From an uncultured Clostridia bacterium (GTDB taxonomy: Bacteria > Bacillota > Clostridia > UBA1381), in assembly GCA_934454145.1 (NCBI GenBank), contig CAKSFT010000011.1, positions 40,847 through 104,846 on the forward strand: a DNA stretch of 64,000 nt. The letters are read 5' to 3'. A model generated the notes under the pieces. It was not told the DNA's origin, made no database searches, and worked only from the letters and a program-made list of their open reading frames with translations. Positions 26,848 through 35,724 of the stretch are shown piece after piece. A program made the translations under genes and the position numbers. Numbering within the stretch: the first letter of the stretch is position 1; each line of letters starts with the position of its first letter.

Positions 26848-27720
26848 ATGAAAAAAGTAATAAGTGTAATTTTGACATGCGGATTGCTGACAACAGGTGC
26901 GGCGGCTTTTGCTGAAGGCGGAGAGCTGTTGCTCACAGCGGCGCCCGAGCAAAAGGAATACAGCATTGTGATAAACAATGAAAAACTGGACCTGGGCGAA
27001 AGCAAGGTCTTTGAATCGGAAAAAAACATCATGCTTCCGCTCAGGAAGGTTGCCGAAAAACTGGGATTCAAGGTTGAGTGGAATGATGAGAGAAAGGCCG
27101 TAACGCTTGATGACGGCACAGTGAACACTACGGTTTATATCGGTGAAGATACCTATTATATGGCGTCGTCAATTGCTATAGGAATGTCGGCACCGACGCC
27201 GCTCGGGACAGCACCGGTTCTCAAAAATTCAACAACGTATGTCCCGGCAGAGCTTTTCAATGTATTGAATTGCGGCGAGGCTTATACCGTCAAAGGCAAC
27301 GTGATTACTTTCAAAAAAGCAGAAGATGTGCAGATTCCGAATCCTCTTAAGGAATACAAGTCGGTTGCCGAGGCAAAAAGTGCAGTCGGCTTTGAGGCAA
27401 AGATTCCGACAAAGCTTCCGCAAGGCTATGAGCTTGCCTATATCGGTACGATTTCGGACGAAACTTTTGAACTGACATATGAAAACGGAGAAAATGAAAT
27501 CACTTACAGAACAGCAAAAGGCAAGGACGACATAAGCGGCGACTATAATGTGTATAAAGAAACAAAGAACATAAAAGCAGGAAAACTTGATGTTCTGTTC
27601 AGGGCAAATGCCGAAACGGCAAGTGCTGTGTGGCAGGACGGCGATTTTACATTTTCGGTTTATGCGAACAAAGCCATCACAGAAAAGGAAATGACAGATA
27701 TAATCCTGAGTATTTTATAA
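26848..27720 (+). CDS. Secreted copper amine oxidase N-domain-like / DUF4367 protein
   Basis: 290 residues. A signal peptide (MKKVISVILTCGLLTTGAAAFA) is followed by a copper amine oxidase N-terminal-like stalk domain (IMLPLRKVAEKLGFKVEWND, TTYVPAELFNVLN), which in Firmicutes is usually a structural envelope module without metal chemistry. The C-terminal part (PTKLPQGYELAYIG through WQDGDFTFSVYANK) matches the C-terminal DUF4367-like domain of the anti-sigma gene two places downstream; both contain ISGDYNVY. AAAAGGAG precedes ATG 26848. It may be a partner or target of that sigma system. Confidence 0.8.
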   Translation: MKKVISVILTCGLLTTGAAAFAEGGELLLTAAPEQKEYSIVINNEKLDLGESKVFESEKNIMLPLRKVAEKLGFKVEWNDERKAVTLDDGTVNTTVYIGEDTYYMASSIAIGMSAPTPLGTAPVLKNSTTYVPAELFNVLNCGEAYTVKGNVITFKKAEDVQIPNPLKEYKSVAEAKSAVGFEAKIPTKLPQGYELAYIGTISDETFELTYENGENEITYRTAKGKDDISGDYNVYKETKNIKAGKLDVLFRANAETASAVWQDGDFTFSVYANKAITEKEMTDIILSIL

Positions 27721-27772
27721 TCATATGATATGTTTTTGCAGAAAGATTTGAAATGATATTGGAGGGGTTTGC

Positions 27773-28264
27773 TTGGAAGTCACAAAAGAATATATTGACC
27801 GATTGGTTGACAAATACGGCAATATGATTTTGAGATTATCGTATACATATCTGAAGAATCGGGCAGACGCCGAGGATATTGTGCAGGACGTATTTTTGAA
27901 AGTTGTTGAAAAACAGCCGGAATTTAATGATGAAGTCCACGAGAAAGCCTGGCTTGTGAGGACGGCATCCAATATGTGCAAAAACAAAATCAAACTTTTC
28001 TGGAACCGCAACAAATGTTCCATAGATGATGTTGCGGAGATTGCAAGCTATGACAAGTATGACACAGACACAGATGTTTTTCGGACGGTGATGTCACTGC
28101 CCGAAAAATACCGCGTGGTTGTGCATATGTTTTATTATGAAGGGTACCCCACGGCAGAAATTGCGGAAATGACGGGGAAAACAGACCAAACAGTGCGGTC
28201 GCTTTTGCATCGTGCAAGGGCAAAACTGAAAATTATGCTGAAGGAGGAATATGATTTTGAGTGA
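27773..28264 (+). CDS. ECF-type RNA polymerase sigma factor
   Basis: A 163-residue sigma-70 family protein with only regions 2 and 4. Region 2: YGNMILRLSYTYLKNRADAEDIVQDVFLK. Region 4 helix-turn-helix: YPTAEIAEMTGKTDQTVRSLLHRARAKLK. The TTG start at 27773 follows GGAGGGG. It overlaps the next gene, which has the membrane topology of an anti-sigma factor, so the pair forms a standard ECF signalling unit that probably responds to envelope conditions. Confidence 0.93.
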   Translation: MEVTKEYIDRLVDKYGNMILRLSYTYLKNRADAEDIVQDVFLKVVEKQPEFNDEVHEKAWLVRTASNMCKNKIKLFWNRNKCSIDDVAEIASYDKYDTDTDVFRTVMSLPEKYRVVVHMFYYEGYPTAEIAEMTGKTDQTVRSLLHRARAKLKIMLKEEYDFE

Positions 28265-29189
28265 AAAATACAGAGAAACAATGGACAGGCTTGTTGTTTC
28301 GGAAGAATTGAAAACAAGAATATCAAATGCCGCCGCCGAAAAGCTTTCGGAAAAGACAACAAAATCAAAAAACTCCGGGATTTTTTATCTGCGCTACAGC
28401 GCCGGGCTTGCGGCATGCATGATATTCTGTCTGCTGGCTGTGTCGGTGACAAAGGACGAACCCCAAAATGTTGTCACACCAAATGTTGAAATCACGGATA
28501 ATTTCGGCGAAAAGACACCGGAGAAAATCATTGATGAACAGCCCGAAAATGCAGACGAAACGAAAAACGAAAACAGGGCACCCGGGCGCGCGAAAAGTGT
28601 AAGCCCCGTTGCCGAAAAACCGCAAAGGCAAGAAAATCAATATCCTTCGCCGAACGAGGAAAACACACAGGGGACAATGCCGGAACAAACCGCCCCCGAC
28701 CTTGCGGCGCCGCCGATGGCAGAGCCGCCGGTGGAAAATGCCGGTGAGGAACCGGACCCGGTGCCCGGCGGAGTGATGGGCGGAAACGAAAATTTTGACA
28801 CACAAAGCCTGACAGAACTTCGGGAAGAGGCCGGGTATGACTTTAAGGCGCCGGGATATATCCCACAGGGATATGCATTTGAATCGGCAAATCTGCTTTT
28901 CGGTACAATGATACAGATAAAATACACCGCGGACGGGGACAAGAGCATCATATACCGCACAGAAAAAACTGACGGTGACATAAGCGGCGACTATAATGTA
29001 TATGATGACATAACAACCGAGCAGATAAACGGCGAAGCAGTGACGATAAGAAGCCGCGGTGAAAAAAGCTACAGCGCTTTTTGGAATGACACAGACGCAT
29101 ACGCGCTTTATTGCGGCGAAGGAATCAACAAGGACGAGATGTGGAAAATTATCGAAGGGGCAACGTATGTTGTCACTGCCGAACAATAG
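28251..29189 (+). CDS. Membrane anti-sigma factor with extracytoplasmic DUF4367 domain
   Basis: 312 residues: a cytoplasmic N-terminal segment of about 45 residues (VSEELKTRISNAAAEKLSEK), one TM helix (SAGLAACMIFCLLAVSV), a long Pro/Glu-rich linker (about 80-175) and a C-terminal DUF4367-like domain (APGYIPQGYAFESANLLFG, ISGDYNVYDD). It overlaps the sigma gene by 14 bases. ATG 28251 is only four bases from AAGGAGG; TTG 28257 is an equally good start. The outer domain resembles the C-terminus of the secreted protein at 26848, suggesting shared ligand or direct interaction. Confidence 0.85.
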   Translation: MILSEKYRETMDRLVVSEELKTRISNAAAEKLSEKTTKSKNSGIFYLRYSAGLAACMIFCLLAVSVTKDEPQNVVTPNVEITDNFGEKTPEKIIDEQPENADETKNENRAPGRAKSVSPVAEKPQRQENQYPSPNEENTQGTMPEQTAPDLAAPPMAEPPVENAGEEPDPVPGGVMGGNENFDTQSLTELREEAGYDFKAPGYIPQGYAFESANLLFGTMIQIKYTADGDKSIIYRTEKTDGDISGDYNVYDDITTEQINGEAVTIRSRGEKSYSAFWNDTDAYALYCGEGINKDEMWKIIEGATYVVTAEQ

Positions 29190-29200
29190 AATTATATATG

Positions 29201-29243
29201 AAAAAAACCACACTTCTCACGAAAAGAGAAGTGTGGTTTTTTT
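29201..29243 (+). terminator. Intrinsic terminator after the anti-sigma gene
   Basis: A perfect 18-bp stem (AAAAAAACCACACTTCTC and complement) with a 7-base loop; A-rich and T-rich flanks would serve both strands. Confidence 0.93.
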
Positions 29244-29260
29244 GTGCCATTATTTGGGGG

Positions 29261-29289
29261 TTGACAAACAAGTGCCTAAAATATAATAT
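29261..29289 (+). promoter_or_regulatory. Promoter of the GH-A hydrolase gene
   Basis: TTGACA at 29261-29266 with TAATAT at 29284-29289 (17-base spacer) or TATAAT at 29282-29287 (15-base spacer), about 55 bases before the start codon. Confidence 0.65.
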
Positions 29290-29341
29290 AAAAATAGTGG
29301 AAACTTTAGTTAATTTATCAAGAAAAGAGTTGGTTTTTTAT

Positions 29342-31501
29342 ATGGATAACAAGGCTGCATTAAAAATGATAGAAGAGGAATTTATATTCTGGTCAAAGCT
29401 GGGATTCGGCACAGACCCTCCGCTTTTTGATGAAAAGGGGAATCACATATTGTATGAATCGCTGGAGAAAAACAAGCAATATCACAAAGAAATGGCGGAG
29501 ACAGGGGTGAAGATACATTCCTGCACGATAAGCAACGGCTGGATGGGGGACAACAGGTATGATTTCAAGACTCCGCTGGAGGTTCTGGAGACTGTTATGT
29601 CGGCAAATCCCGATACATACTACATTCCGCGTTTCAGGCTGAATCCGCCGACAGAATGGCTCAGGAACAACCCCGAGGCGGTGTATGTGTATGAAAACGG
29701 GCCGAGGGACAAGGAGGAAGTGCAAAAGCTTGTCGGGGGAGAATGGCAGGAGTACATGCCGTGGACGCCCGATGAACTGCGGCGCATAACCGAAATGGAA
29801 GAACAGGTGCGAAACCGTGAATACAAAATCGGACAAGTGAGTTTTTCTTCGCCAAAGTGGCTTGATGCCGCAGGCGATTATACGAGGAGGCTTATAGATG
29901 TATTGGAACAAAGCAAATATGCCGACAGAATCATCGGATATCACTTCGGGACGGGGAAATGCGGAGAAACGCACATGTGGGGCGACAGTGCCGATTTCGG
30001 GACGGACAACAGAAAAGCATTTTTTGAGTGGGCTTTGGAAAAATACGGCGGTGAGCGAAAACTGAAAGAACGCTGGAATATGGACAAACTCTGTTGGGAA
30101 AATGTTCCGCTCCCGACAAACAGGCAGAGATATCTCAACACATCGGATTTGGCGCAGTTTTTTCATATGGACAAGGAAAGTGCAAATTATGTGGACTACA
30201 ATTTGTACAGAAGGGACATGGCATACAAAACGGCAGAATATTTTGGGAAAATCATAAAAGAAAAAACCGGCAAACTTGTGGTGTGCTTTCATGGCTACAT
30301 TATGCACAGCGGTGCGGACTATCACGGACACACCGATTTGGCAAAAATCCTTGATTCTCCTTATGTGGATATCCTTTGTGCACCGAAGTCGTATTACAGA
30401 AACGAATTGGGAGAGCCGTGCGGTTCTTATTGTGTGCCGATGTCGGTGAACCGCAAAAAGCTGTGGATAGACGAGATAGACATAAGGAATAACGAAAAGG
30501 TGCAAAAAAGTATTGATGATTTTATTGCAATATTGTGGCGTGAGTTCTTGAGGAATGTTGTGGCAGGTTCTGCGCTTTGGTGGATGGATCTGGGCAGTGG
30601 CTGGTACAGCGACAGGCGTGTCTTGGCGGCCGTAAGCGAGATGTATGCACTCAAAAAAAGAATTAACGGAAAAGTCCGCAAAAGCATATCTGAAATATTG
30701 CTTGTGGCGGACGAGGAAAACCTGATGTATATAACCCAGGACTATGCTTTCCACCTGAGGAGCATGCAGGACATGGAATGTGAAACGTCGATGATTGGCG
30801 CGCCGCATGATATGTACAGGCTGAAGGATTTGGAAAATATTGAACTCGGACAATATAAAGTAATTATCTTTATGAATACGTTTAAGCTGGGCATGGCGCA
30901 GTGGGAAAGGATAAAGGAGAAGATTAGACCGGGAGCAACACTGATATGGAGCTATGCCCCGGGGATTATGGGGGATAGGTTTGACATCGGAAACGTGAAG
31001 AAAATTACCGGGTTTGAAATTGCAGAGCACGTCAAAAAAGGCGGAGAAATACCGTATGTTGAAATCATAAAGGAGGGTGGTATCAGGTGCGAGATGACAT
31101 ACAAAGAAAGAAAAACAGTGACGGAATATGCCGGCATACCGCCCCTTGACGGTATGCCGGCGGACGATGCTGTTGCCGTGGCAAGCACAAGGCGAAAAGA
31201 CGGTGGTACAAGCATTTTTTCATGTGTTCCGCCCATAAACAGGCAATTTGTCAGAAGGGCTTGCGAATCGGCAGGGTGCCACATGTATGCGCCGACAGGG
31301 CATGTCGTATATGCGGACAGCAGAGTTGTGGGGATTTTTGCAAAAGACAAAATAGCCGGCGTGATAACATTCCGGCAAAAAGAAACGTTTGAAGATATCA
31401 TAAACAACAGAAAATATGAAAACACGGACTGCGTCAAAGCTGACCGTAATTATGCAGTGTTTTTGATGGAAGAACCTGAAGAAAAGCAACTCTCCGAATA
31501 A
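29342..31501 (+). CDS. Putative clan GH-A glycoside hydrolase (GH42-like)
   Basis: A 719-residue protein without a signal peptide. The first 450 residues look like a TIM barrel with long inserts (RLNPPTEWLRNNPEAVYVY, YHFGTGKCGETHMWGD, LWIDEIDIRNNEK). The remainder resembles the alpha/beta trimerisation domain of GH42 beta-galactosidases (KVIIFMNTFKLGMAQWERIK, GATLIWSYAPGI). Glu in CGETHMWGD and in WIDEIDIR are candidate acid/base and nucleophile. ATG 29342 is chosen from the homologous-looking N-terminus and promoter position; its ribosome site is weak. It starts the glycan island. Family assignment is tentative. Confidence 0.65.
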   Translation: MDNKAALKMIEEEFIFWSKLGFGTDPPLFDEKGNHILYESLEKNKQYHKEMAETGVKIHSCTISNGWMGDNRYDFKTPLEVLETVMSANPDTYYIPRFRLNPPTEWLRNNPEAVYVYENGPRDKEEVQKLVGGEWQEYMPWTPDELRRITEMEEQVRNREYKIGQVSFSSPKWLDAAGDYTRRLIDVLEQSKYADRIIGYHFGTGKCGETHMWGDSADFGTDNRKAFFEWALEKYGGERKLKERWNMDKLCWENVPLPTNRQRYLNTSDLAQFFHMDKESANYVDYNLYRRDMAYKTAEYFGKIIKEKTGKLVVCFHGYIMHSGADYHGHTDLAKILDSPYVDILCAPKSYYRNELGEPCGSYCVPMSVNRKKLWIDEIDIRNNEKVQKSIDDFIAILWREFLRNVVAGSALWWMDLGSGWYSDRRVLAAVSEMYALKKRINGKVRKSISEILLVADEENLMYITQDYAFHLRSMQDMECETSMIGAPHDMYRLKDLENIELGQYKVIIFMNTFKLGMAQWERIKEKIRPGATLIWSYAPGIMGDRFDIGNVKKITGFEIAEHVKKGGEIPYVEIIKEGGIRCEMTYKERKTVTEYAGIPPLDGMPADDAVAVASTRRKDGGTSIFSCVPPINRQFVRRACESAGCHMYAPTGHVVYADSRVVGIFAKDKIAGVITFRQKETFEDIINNRKYENTDCVKADRNYAVFLMEEPEEKQLSE

Positions 31502-31535
31502 GAGAATCTGCGCGGAAACAACTCCATATATTCGG

Positions 31536-31562
31536 TTGACATTAGATATCCGGCGGTATAAA
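31536..31562 (+). promoter_or_regulatory. Possible promoter of the murQ operon
   Basis: TTGACA at 31536-31541 and TATAAA at 31557-31562, with a short 15-base spacer, about 115 bases before murQ. A degenerate palindrome follows. Confidence 0.45.
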
Positions 31563-31573
31563 ATTGTATCAGA

Positions 31574-31602
31574 TGATTGTAAAAACTGATGTTTTTACGG
31601 TC
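31574..31602. repeat. Degenerate short palindrome upstream of murQ
   Basis: ATTGTAAAAAC and GTTTTTACGGTC arms around TGAT; resembles the ATTGTAAAA core of the dispersed repeat family but with a shorter stem. Confidence 0.45.
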
Positions 31603-31676
31603 AAAGGATTCCGGCAAAAATATAAAGTTTTGTAAGGTTTTGCTGCAAATTTTTTGGGTGTAAGGAGAGATGAAAA

Positions 31677-32495
31677 GTGCAGAAAACAGAGATGAGAAAC
31701 CCGGACACAATGAATATAGATAAAATGGATACCGGGGAAATACTGCATGTTATAAACCGCGAGAACATGAATTCGGTCATGGCGGTGGAAAGGGCAATCG
31801 GGAAGATTGAAGAGGCGTGTGAAGCAATAATATCGGGGCTTGAAGGAGGCGGACGGCTGTTTTATGTCGGCGCCGGGACGTCAGGGCGCCTGGGAATTGT
31901 GGACGCAGCAGAGTGTCCGCCGACCTTTGGTGTTTCTCAGGGGTTGGTGACGGGAATCATTGCCGGCGGCAAAGAAAGCATGTTTGCCGCATCGGAAGGC
32001 GCCGAGGACAATTATGGCGCCGGCGCGGAGGATTTGGGAAAATATGACCTGAGGGAATGTGACACTGTTGTCGGCATATCGGCGGCGGGTAATGCAGAGT
32101 ATATTTTGGGCGCTTTAGCTTTTGCAAAGGAAAAGGCTTGCATAACAATCGGCATAACCTGCAACGAAGGAAGCAAGCTTGACATGGCGGCGGATATTTC
32201 GATTGTGACAGATACCGGGGCAGAGGTCATAACGGGTTCCACCAGAATGAAGGCAGGCACGGCACAAAAGCTTGTGCTGAACATGCTTTCCACAACTGCA
32301 ATGATAAAAACGGGAAAGGTTTATGAAAATCTTATGATTAACTTGAAACCGTCAAACAAAAAACTGACAATCCGCATGGAAGGGATTGTGACCGAGGTGC
32401 TGGGCTGTGACCGCAAAAGAGCGAGAGAACTTTTGGAGGAAAACGACTGGAATTTGAGAACAATATTGGAAAAATATCACACTGAAAGGAAATAA
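31677..32495 (+). CDS. murQ: N-acetylmuramic acid 6-phosphate etherase
   Basis: A 272-residue SIS-domain protein that splits MurNAc 6-phosphate into GlcNAc 6-phosphate and lactate. Motifs: MRNPDTMNIDKMDT at the N-terminus, YVGAGTSGRLGIVDAAECPPTFG, and ITGSTRMKAGTAQKLVLNM. It is somewhat shorter than the usual 300 residues. GTG 31677 follows AGGAGAG at good distance. The sugar kinase gene begins 2 bases after its stop, so the two form an operon for recovery of peptidoglycan amino sugars. Confidence 0.93.
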   Translation: MQKTEMRNPDTMNIDKMDTGEILHVINRENMNSVMAVERAIGKIEEACEAIISGLEGGGRLFYVGAGTSGRLGIVDAAECPPTFGVSQGLVTGIIAGGKESMFAASEGAEDNYGAGAEDLGKYDLRECDTVVGISAAGNAEYILGALAFAKEKACITIGITCNEGSKLDMAADISIVTDTGAEVITGSTRMKAGTAQKLVLNMLSTTAMIKTGKVYENLMINLKPSNKKLTIRMEGIVTEVLGCDRKRARELLEENDWNLRTILEKYHTERK

Positions 32496-32497
32496 TT

Positions 32498-33619
32498 ATG
32501 GACAAATACGGTAAAAACTTTTCGGCAAATCTGAAGAGTTTCAGAAATTCATTTGGCATGACACAGCATGACTTGGGAGTGCTTATAGGGTACTCTGAAA
32601 AGACGGTGTCAAAATGGGAGGTCGGCGCATGTATCCCGGCGATTGATGTACTGTTTAAGCTGTCGGAAATATTCAACACAAATGTGGAACAGATGTTTTC
32701 GGAATGCAATCAGACATACTATCTCGGCATTGACGGCGGCGGCACAAAGACCGATTTGGTTTTGGAAAACAGCAAAGGGGAAAGGATAAATTTTTTACAT
32801 ACCGGCCCGTGCAATCCGTTTGACATTGGGATTGAAGCGTCAAAGTCTGTTTTGAAAGAGGCAATCTACAGAGTGTGCAAAGGGATTTCACTGTCAAACG
32901 TTGTGATGTTTGCCGGCATTGCCGGCGGAAGCTCGGGGAATTATCGCCAGATTTTCAGGCAATTCTTTGGGGAATTTCATTTCAAGGCGGCATTCAACGG
33001 CAGTGACAATGAAAACATAGTTTCGGCAGGTTTGCAGGAAAAAGACGGCGTGACCCTGATTCTGGGGACGGGAATATGTGCATACAGAGTTCTGGGCGGA
33101 GACCTCGGCAGAATTGCCGGCTGGGGATACCTGATTGACGAAGGCGGAAGTGCATACAATATCGGAAGAGATGTACTTTCTGCGGTGTATTCCGCGGCAG
33201 ACGGCTCGGGTACAAAAACAATTTTGTCCGAGATGGTGGCAAGCAAAACAGGCATGGACTTAAACTCGGTTTTGGAGGAAATATACAAAAAAGGGAAGAA
33301 ATATGTGGCGTCATTTTCGTCACTGGCATTTGATGCGGCGCAAAACGGCGACGCGGCGGCAAAGAAAATTGTTGACAGGAACATCGGGGCGGCGGTGCAT
33401 GTGCTGGAAACAGCCGCACGCCCATTTGGGAAGGACAAGGTCAAGGTTGTGATTGCCGGCGGCATGACAGCGAGAAAGGATTTGCCGGAGCTGATGAGAG
33501 AAAAAATGAAAAATCCGCAGAATTATAAACTGGAGTGCCTGAGCGTTGCACCGGTGTATGGTGCAGTGAGGCTTGCAAAGGAAAAATGGAGAGAACTATC
33601 GGGAGGAAAAAATGTATAA
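32498..33619 (+). CDS. XRE helix-turn-helix fused to a BadF/BadG-type amino sugar kinase
   Basis: 373 residues. Residues 1-67 are an XRE domain (GMTQHDLGVLIGYSEKTVSK, then WEVGACIPAIDVLFKLSEIF). From residue 73 comes an ASKHA kinase of the BadF/BadG/BcrA family: phosphate-1 YLGIDGGGTKTDLVL, phosphate-2 TLILGTGICAY, the GlcNAc-kinase-like GWGYLIDEGGSAYNIGRD, and adenosine motif VVIAGGMTARKD. All nucleotide motifs look intact, so it should phosphorylate GlcNAc or MurNAc and bind DNA. It sits directly behind murQ with no separate MurR-type regulator in the window. A dual kinase-repressor is inferred. Confidence 0.85.
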   Translation: MDKYGKNFSANLKSFRNSFGMTQHDLGVLIGYSEKTVSKWEVGACIPAIDVLFKLSEIFNTNVEQMFSECNQTYYLGIDGGGTKTDLVLENSKGERINFLHTGPCNPFDIGIEASKSVLKEAIYRVCKGISLSNVVMFAGIAGGSSGNYRQIFRQFFGEFHFKAAFNGSDNENIVSAGLQEKDGVTLILGTGICAYRVLGGDLGRIAGWGYLIDEGGSAYNIGRDVLSAVYSAADGSGTKTILSEMVASKTGMDLNSVLEEIYKKGKKYVASFSSLAFDAAQNGDAAAKKIVDRNIGAAVHVLETAARPFGKDKVKVVIAGGMTARKDLPELMREKMKNPQNYKLECLSVAPVYGAVRLAKEKWRELSGGKNV

Positions 33620-35714
33620 GAGCAGATTTTCTAAAACAATCGGGGATTTGACGATTTCCCTGAACAGCAGCAACGGGCGCATATTATCATTGTTCAACGA
33701 AAAAACAGGCGATGATTTGATGAAAAATCTTTTGCGGATACCCAATCCGTTTGCGTTGATAACATCAAACGGTGTGATAACCGCGCCGGAAGATATGCAG
33801 ATTGACCAAAACCCGGAACTGCGGCCGGAAATAAGAGAAACAGAAAATTCTTTTGTTATTATATACCCTTGTGTGTGCTGCGGCGGAAAGATTTTGGACA
33901 TAAAGGTCACAGCGGAAATTGAGTTTTTGGGGGAGCAGACGGCAGAATTTAAAATCAATGTAGAGAACAGGAGCGGATTGGTGATAAGCGACTGTCACTA
34001 TCCGTGCATAAACGGACTGTATCACGGTGATTCTTATGAAAATGACGTTCTTGTTTATCCGTATGTCGCCGGACTAAAGATTAAAAACCCGATATCGCAC
34101 ATTTCCAAAGAACCGAAATTGATTCACTGGCAATGGCAAAAATATTCGTCCACATATTCGGTGAGCGGTCTTGGCAGGGACAAGGGTGAGGACGGGCAGT
34201 ACAGACTTTATAATTATTGCTGTCCCGAATTTTCCATGAAATGGACGGACTATTATTCCGACAATGGCGGAATGTACTTTGGCATGCACAAGGATAACGG
34301 TATATGCCCTTTGTTCGTTTCGACTTTTGGTGATGCTTTGCCGGGAATGAATTTTTGCTTTATGAAAAAGGTGGAAACGGCAGATGATTTCGGCATGGAC
34401 GGGATTGTACTGGCATTGCATGAGGGCGACTGGCGCGAAGGGGCAAAGATATACAAAAAAGTAAAAAGCCCGTGGGCAAAAAATACAAACGAGTGGTTTA
34501 GAAACGGTGCGGCTTTGTTTGCGCATTATGACTTCCGATACCAGACAGGGGGCGTTGTACATACATTTTTTGATATCCCAAGGCTTGCGGAAGAGGCGAG
34601 GCAAAGAGGCGTCAATCATCTGCTGATTGCCGGGTGGCACAGAGGCGGATTTGACAACGGATTCCCCGAGTATATGGTGGACGAAGAGCTGGGCGGAGAG
34701 CAGAAACTGAGAGAGGGCATAAAAAAAGCTCATGACATGGGTGTTTATATCTCGTTTTATGTAAATGCACGTCTGCACAATGTTAACGTGATGAAAGATG
34801 CAAAACTGCTTTGTGAGGGAAGAGTGATACGCCAAGACGGCACACCGAAAGAGGAGCAATACGGCGACAAAAGCATTATGTTTAATGCAATGTGTGCCGC
34901 AAGCAAAGTGTGGCAAGAGCATTTGTACAATTCGGTTAAATATCTGACAGAATTGGGGGCAGACGGGGTGTACCTGGACCAGCTTGCGCTGTCGACACCT
35001 TTTGTGTGCCACAACAAAAAGCATAAGCATGGACTGTACGACTGGGAAAAAGGATATATAAAGCTTTTGGAAAGAGTGGAAAAACTTGTGACCAAACAGG
35101 GGAATAAGATAAACATTATGACAGAGGGGTGTTCTGATGTATATGGCACAATGGTTGACGGGCAGCTTATATCGTCGTTTTTGTATGACCATGATTCGTC
35201 TTTCCCGGAGCTTTACCGCTATATGAATCCACATCAGATTCTTGTGGACATGGTTTATCCCAAAATCAAAAATGTCATGCGGCCGACGCATATCGGCAGA
35301 CACTCTGCGGAATATATAGAAAGAACTTTTGTAAACGGGTGTTATTTTTGGATTTATGATTTGGAGGAGGATAACACCTTTAAAAAAGACCCGGAACAAT
35401 GGGCATATCTGGAGAAAATCCTGAAACTTTCAAAGAAAGTGTATCCGATTATGAGTGAGTATACTTTTTTGAACACTGACGGAATGTCTGCCGCCGAGGG
35501 TGTGACGGCAAGGATATACCAAAAGGAAAATGAATATATGATTTTGTATACACGCCAAGGTGAGGGCGAAAAAGAAATACATCTGGATTTTGCATTTGAA
35601 ACAGACGGCGTCATCACGGCAGACGGCACGGCGGATTTGCCGCAAAGACCGGGGAAGAACACCCTTATCTTGCCCGGGGCAAGGGCGGGGGCAATATTCT
35701 TGCACAAGCAATAA
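33612..35714 (+). CDS. Putative glycoside hydrolase (TIM barrel, DUF6259-like)
   Basis: A 700-residue cytoplasmic-type protein beginning MYKSRFSKTIGDLTISLNSS, with GGGAGG upstream of ATG 33612 and an 8-base overlap with the kinase gene. The first 270 residues look like a beta-sandwich. A TIM barrel follows: NHLLIAGWHRGGFDNGFPEY, GVYISFYVNARLHN, ELGADGVYLDQLALSTPF (Asp candidate nucleophile), INIMTEGCSDVYG (Glu candidate). It ends with a small beta domain. Context implies processing of glycans feeding the MurQ/kinase pathway. I would place it in clan GH-A/D but cannot fix the family. Confidence 0.6.
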   Translation: MYKSRFSKTIGDLTISLNSSNGRILSLFNEKTGDDLMKNLLRIPNPFALITSNGVITAPEDMQIDQNPELRPEIRETENSFVIIYPCVCCGGKILDIKVTAEIEFLGEQTAEFKINVENRSGLVISDCHYPCINGLYHGDSYENDVLVYPYVAGLKIKNPISHISKEPKLIHWQWQKYSSTYSVSGLGRDKGEDGQYRLYNYCCPEFSMKWTDYYSDNGGMYFGMHKDNGICPLFVSTFGDALPGMNFCFMKKVETADDFGMDGIVLALHEGDWREGAKIYKKVKSPWAKNTNEWFRNGAALFAHYDFRYQTGGVVHTFFDIPRLAEEARQRGVNHLLIAGWHRGGFDNGFPEYMVDEELGGEQKLREGIKKAHDMGVYISFYVNARLHNVNVMKDAKLLCEGRVIRQDGTPKEEQYGDKSIMFNAMCAASKVWQEHLYNSVKYLTELGADGVYLDQLALSTPFVCHNKKHKHGLYDWEKGYIKLLERVEKLVTKQGNKINIMTEGCSDVYGTMVDGQLISSFLYDHDSSFPELYRYMNPHQILVDMVYPKIKNVMRPTHIGRHSAEYIERTFVNGCYFWIYDLEEDNTFKKDPEQWAYLEKILKLSKKVYPIMSEYTFLNTDGMSAAEGVTARIYQKENEYMILYTRQGEGEKEIHLDFAFETDGVITADGTADLPQRPGKNTLILPGARAGAIFLHKQ

Positions 35715-35724
35715 GTGCGGCAAA

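Noticed and set aside
29343..31500. Long minus-strand frame opposite the GH-A gene (about 545 residues)
   Set aside because: It is the shadow of a strongly protein-like plus-strand gene; its sequence is rich in Cys/His/Phe with no recognisable motif or ribosome site. The same applies to the 441-residue frame opposite 33612-35714.
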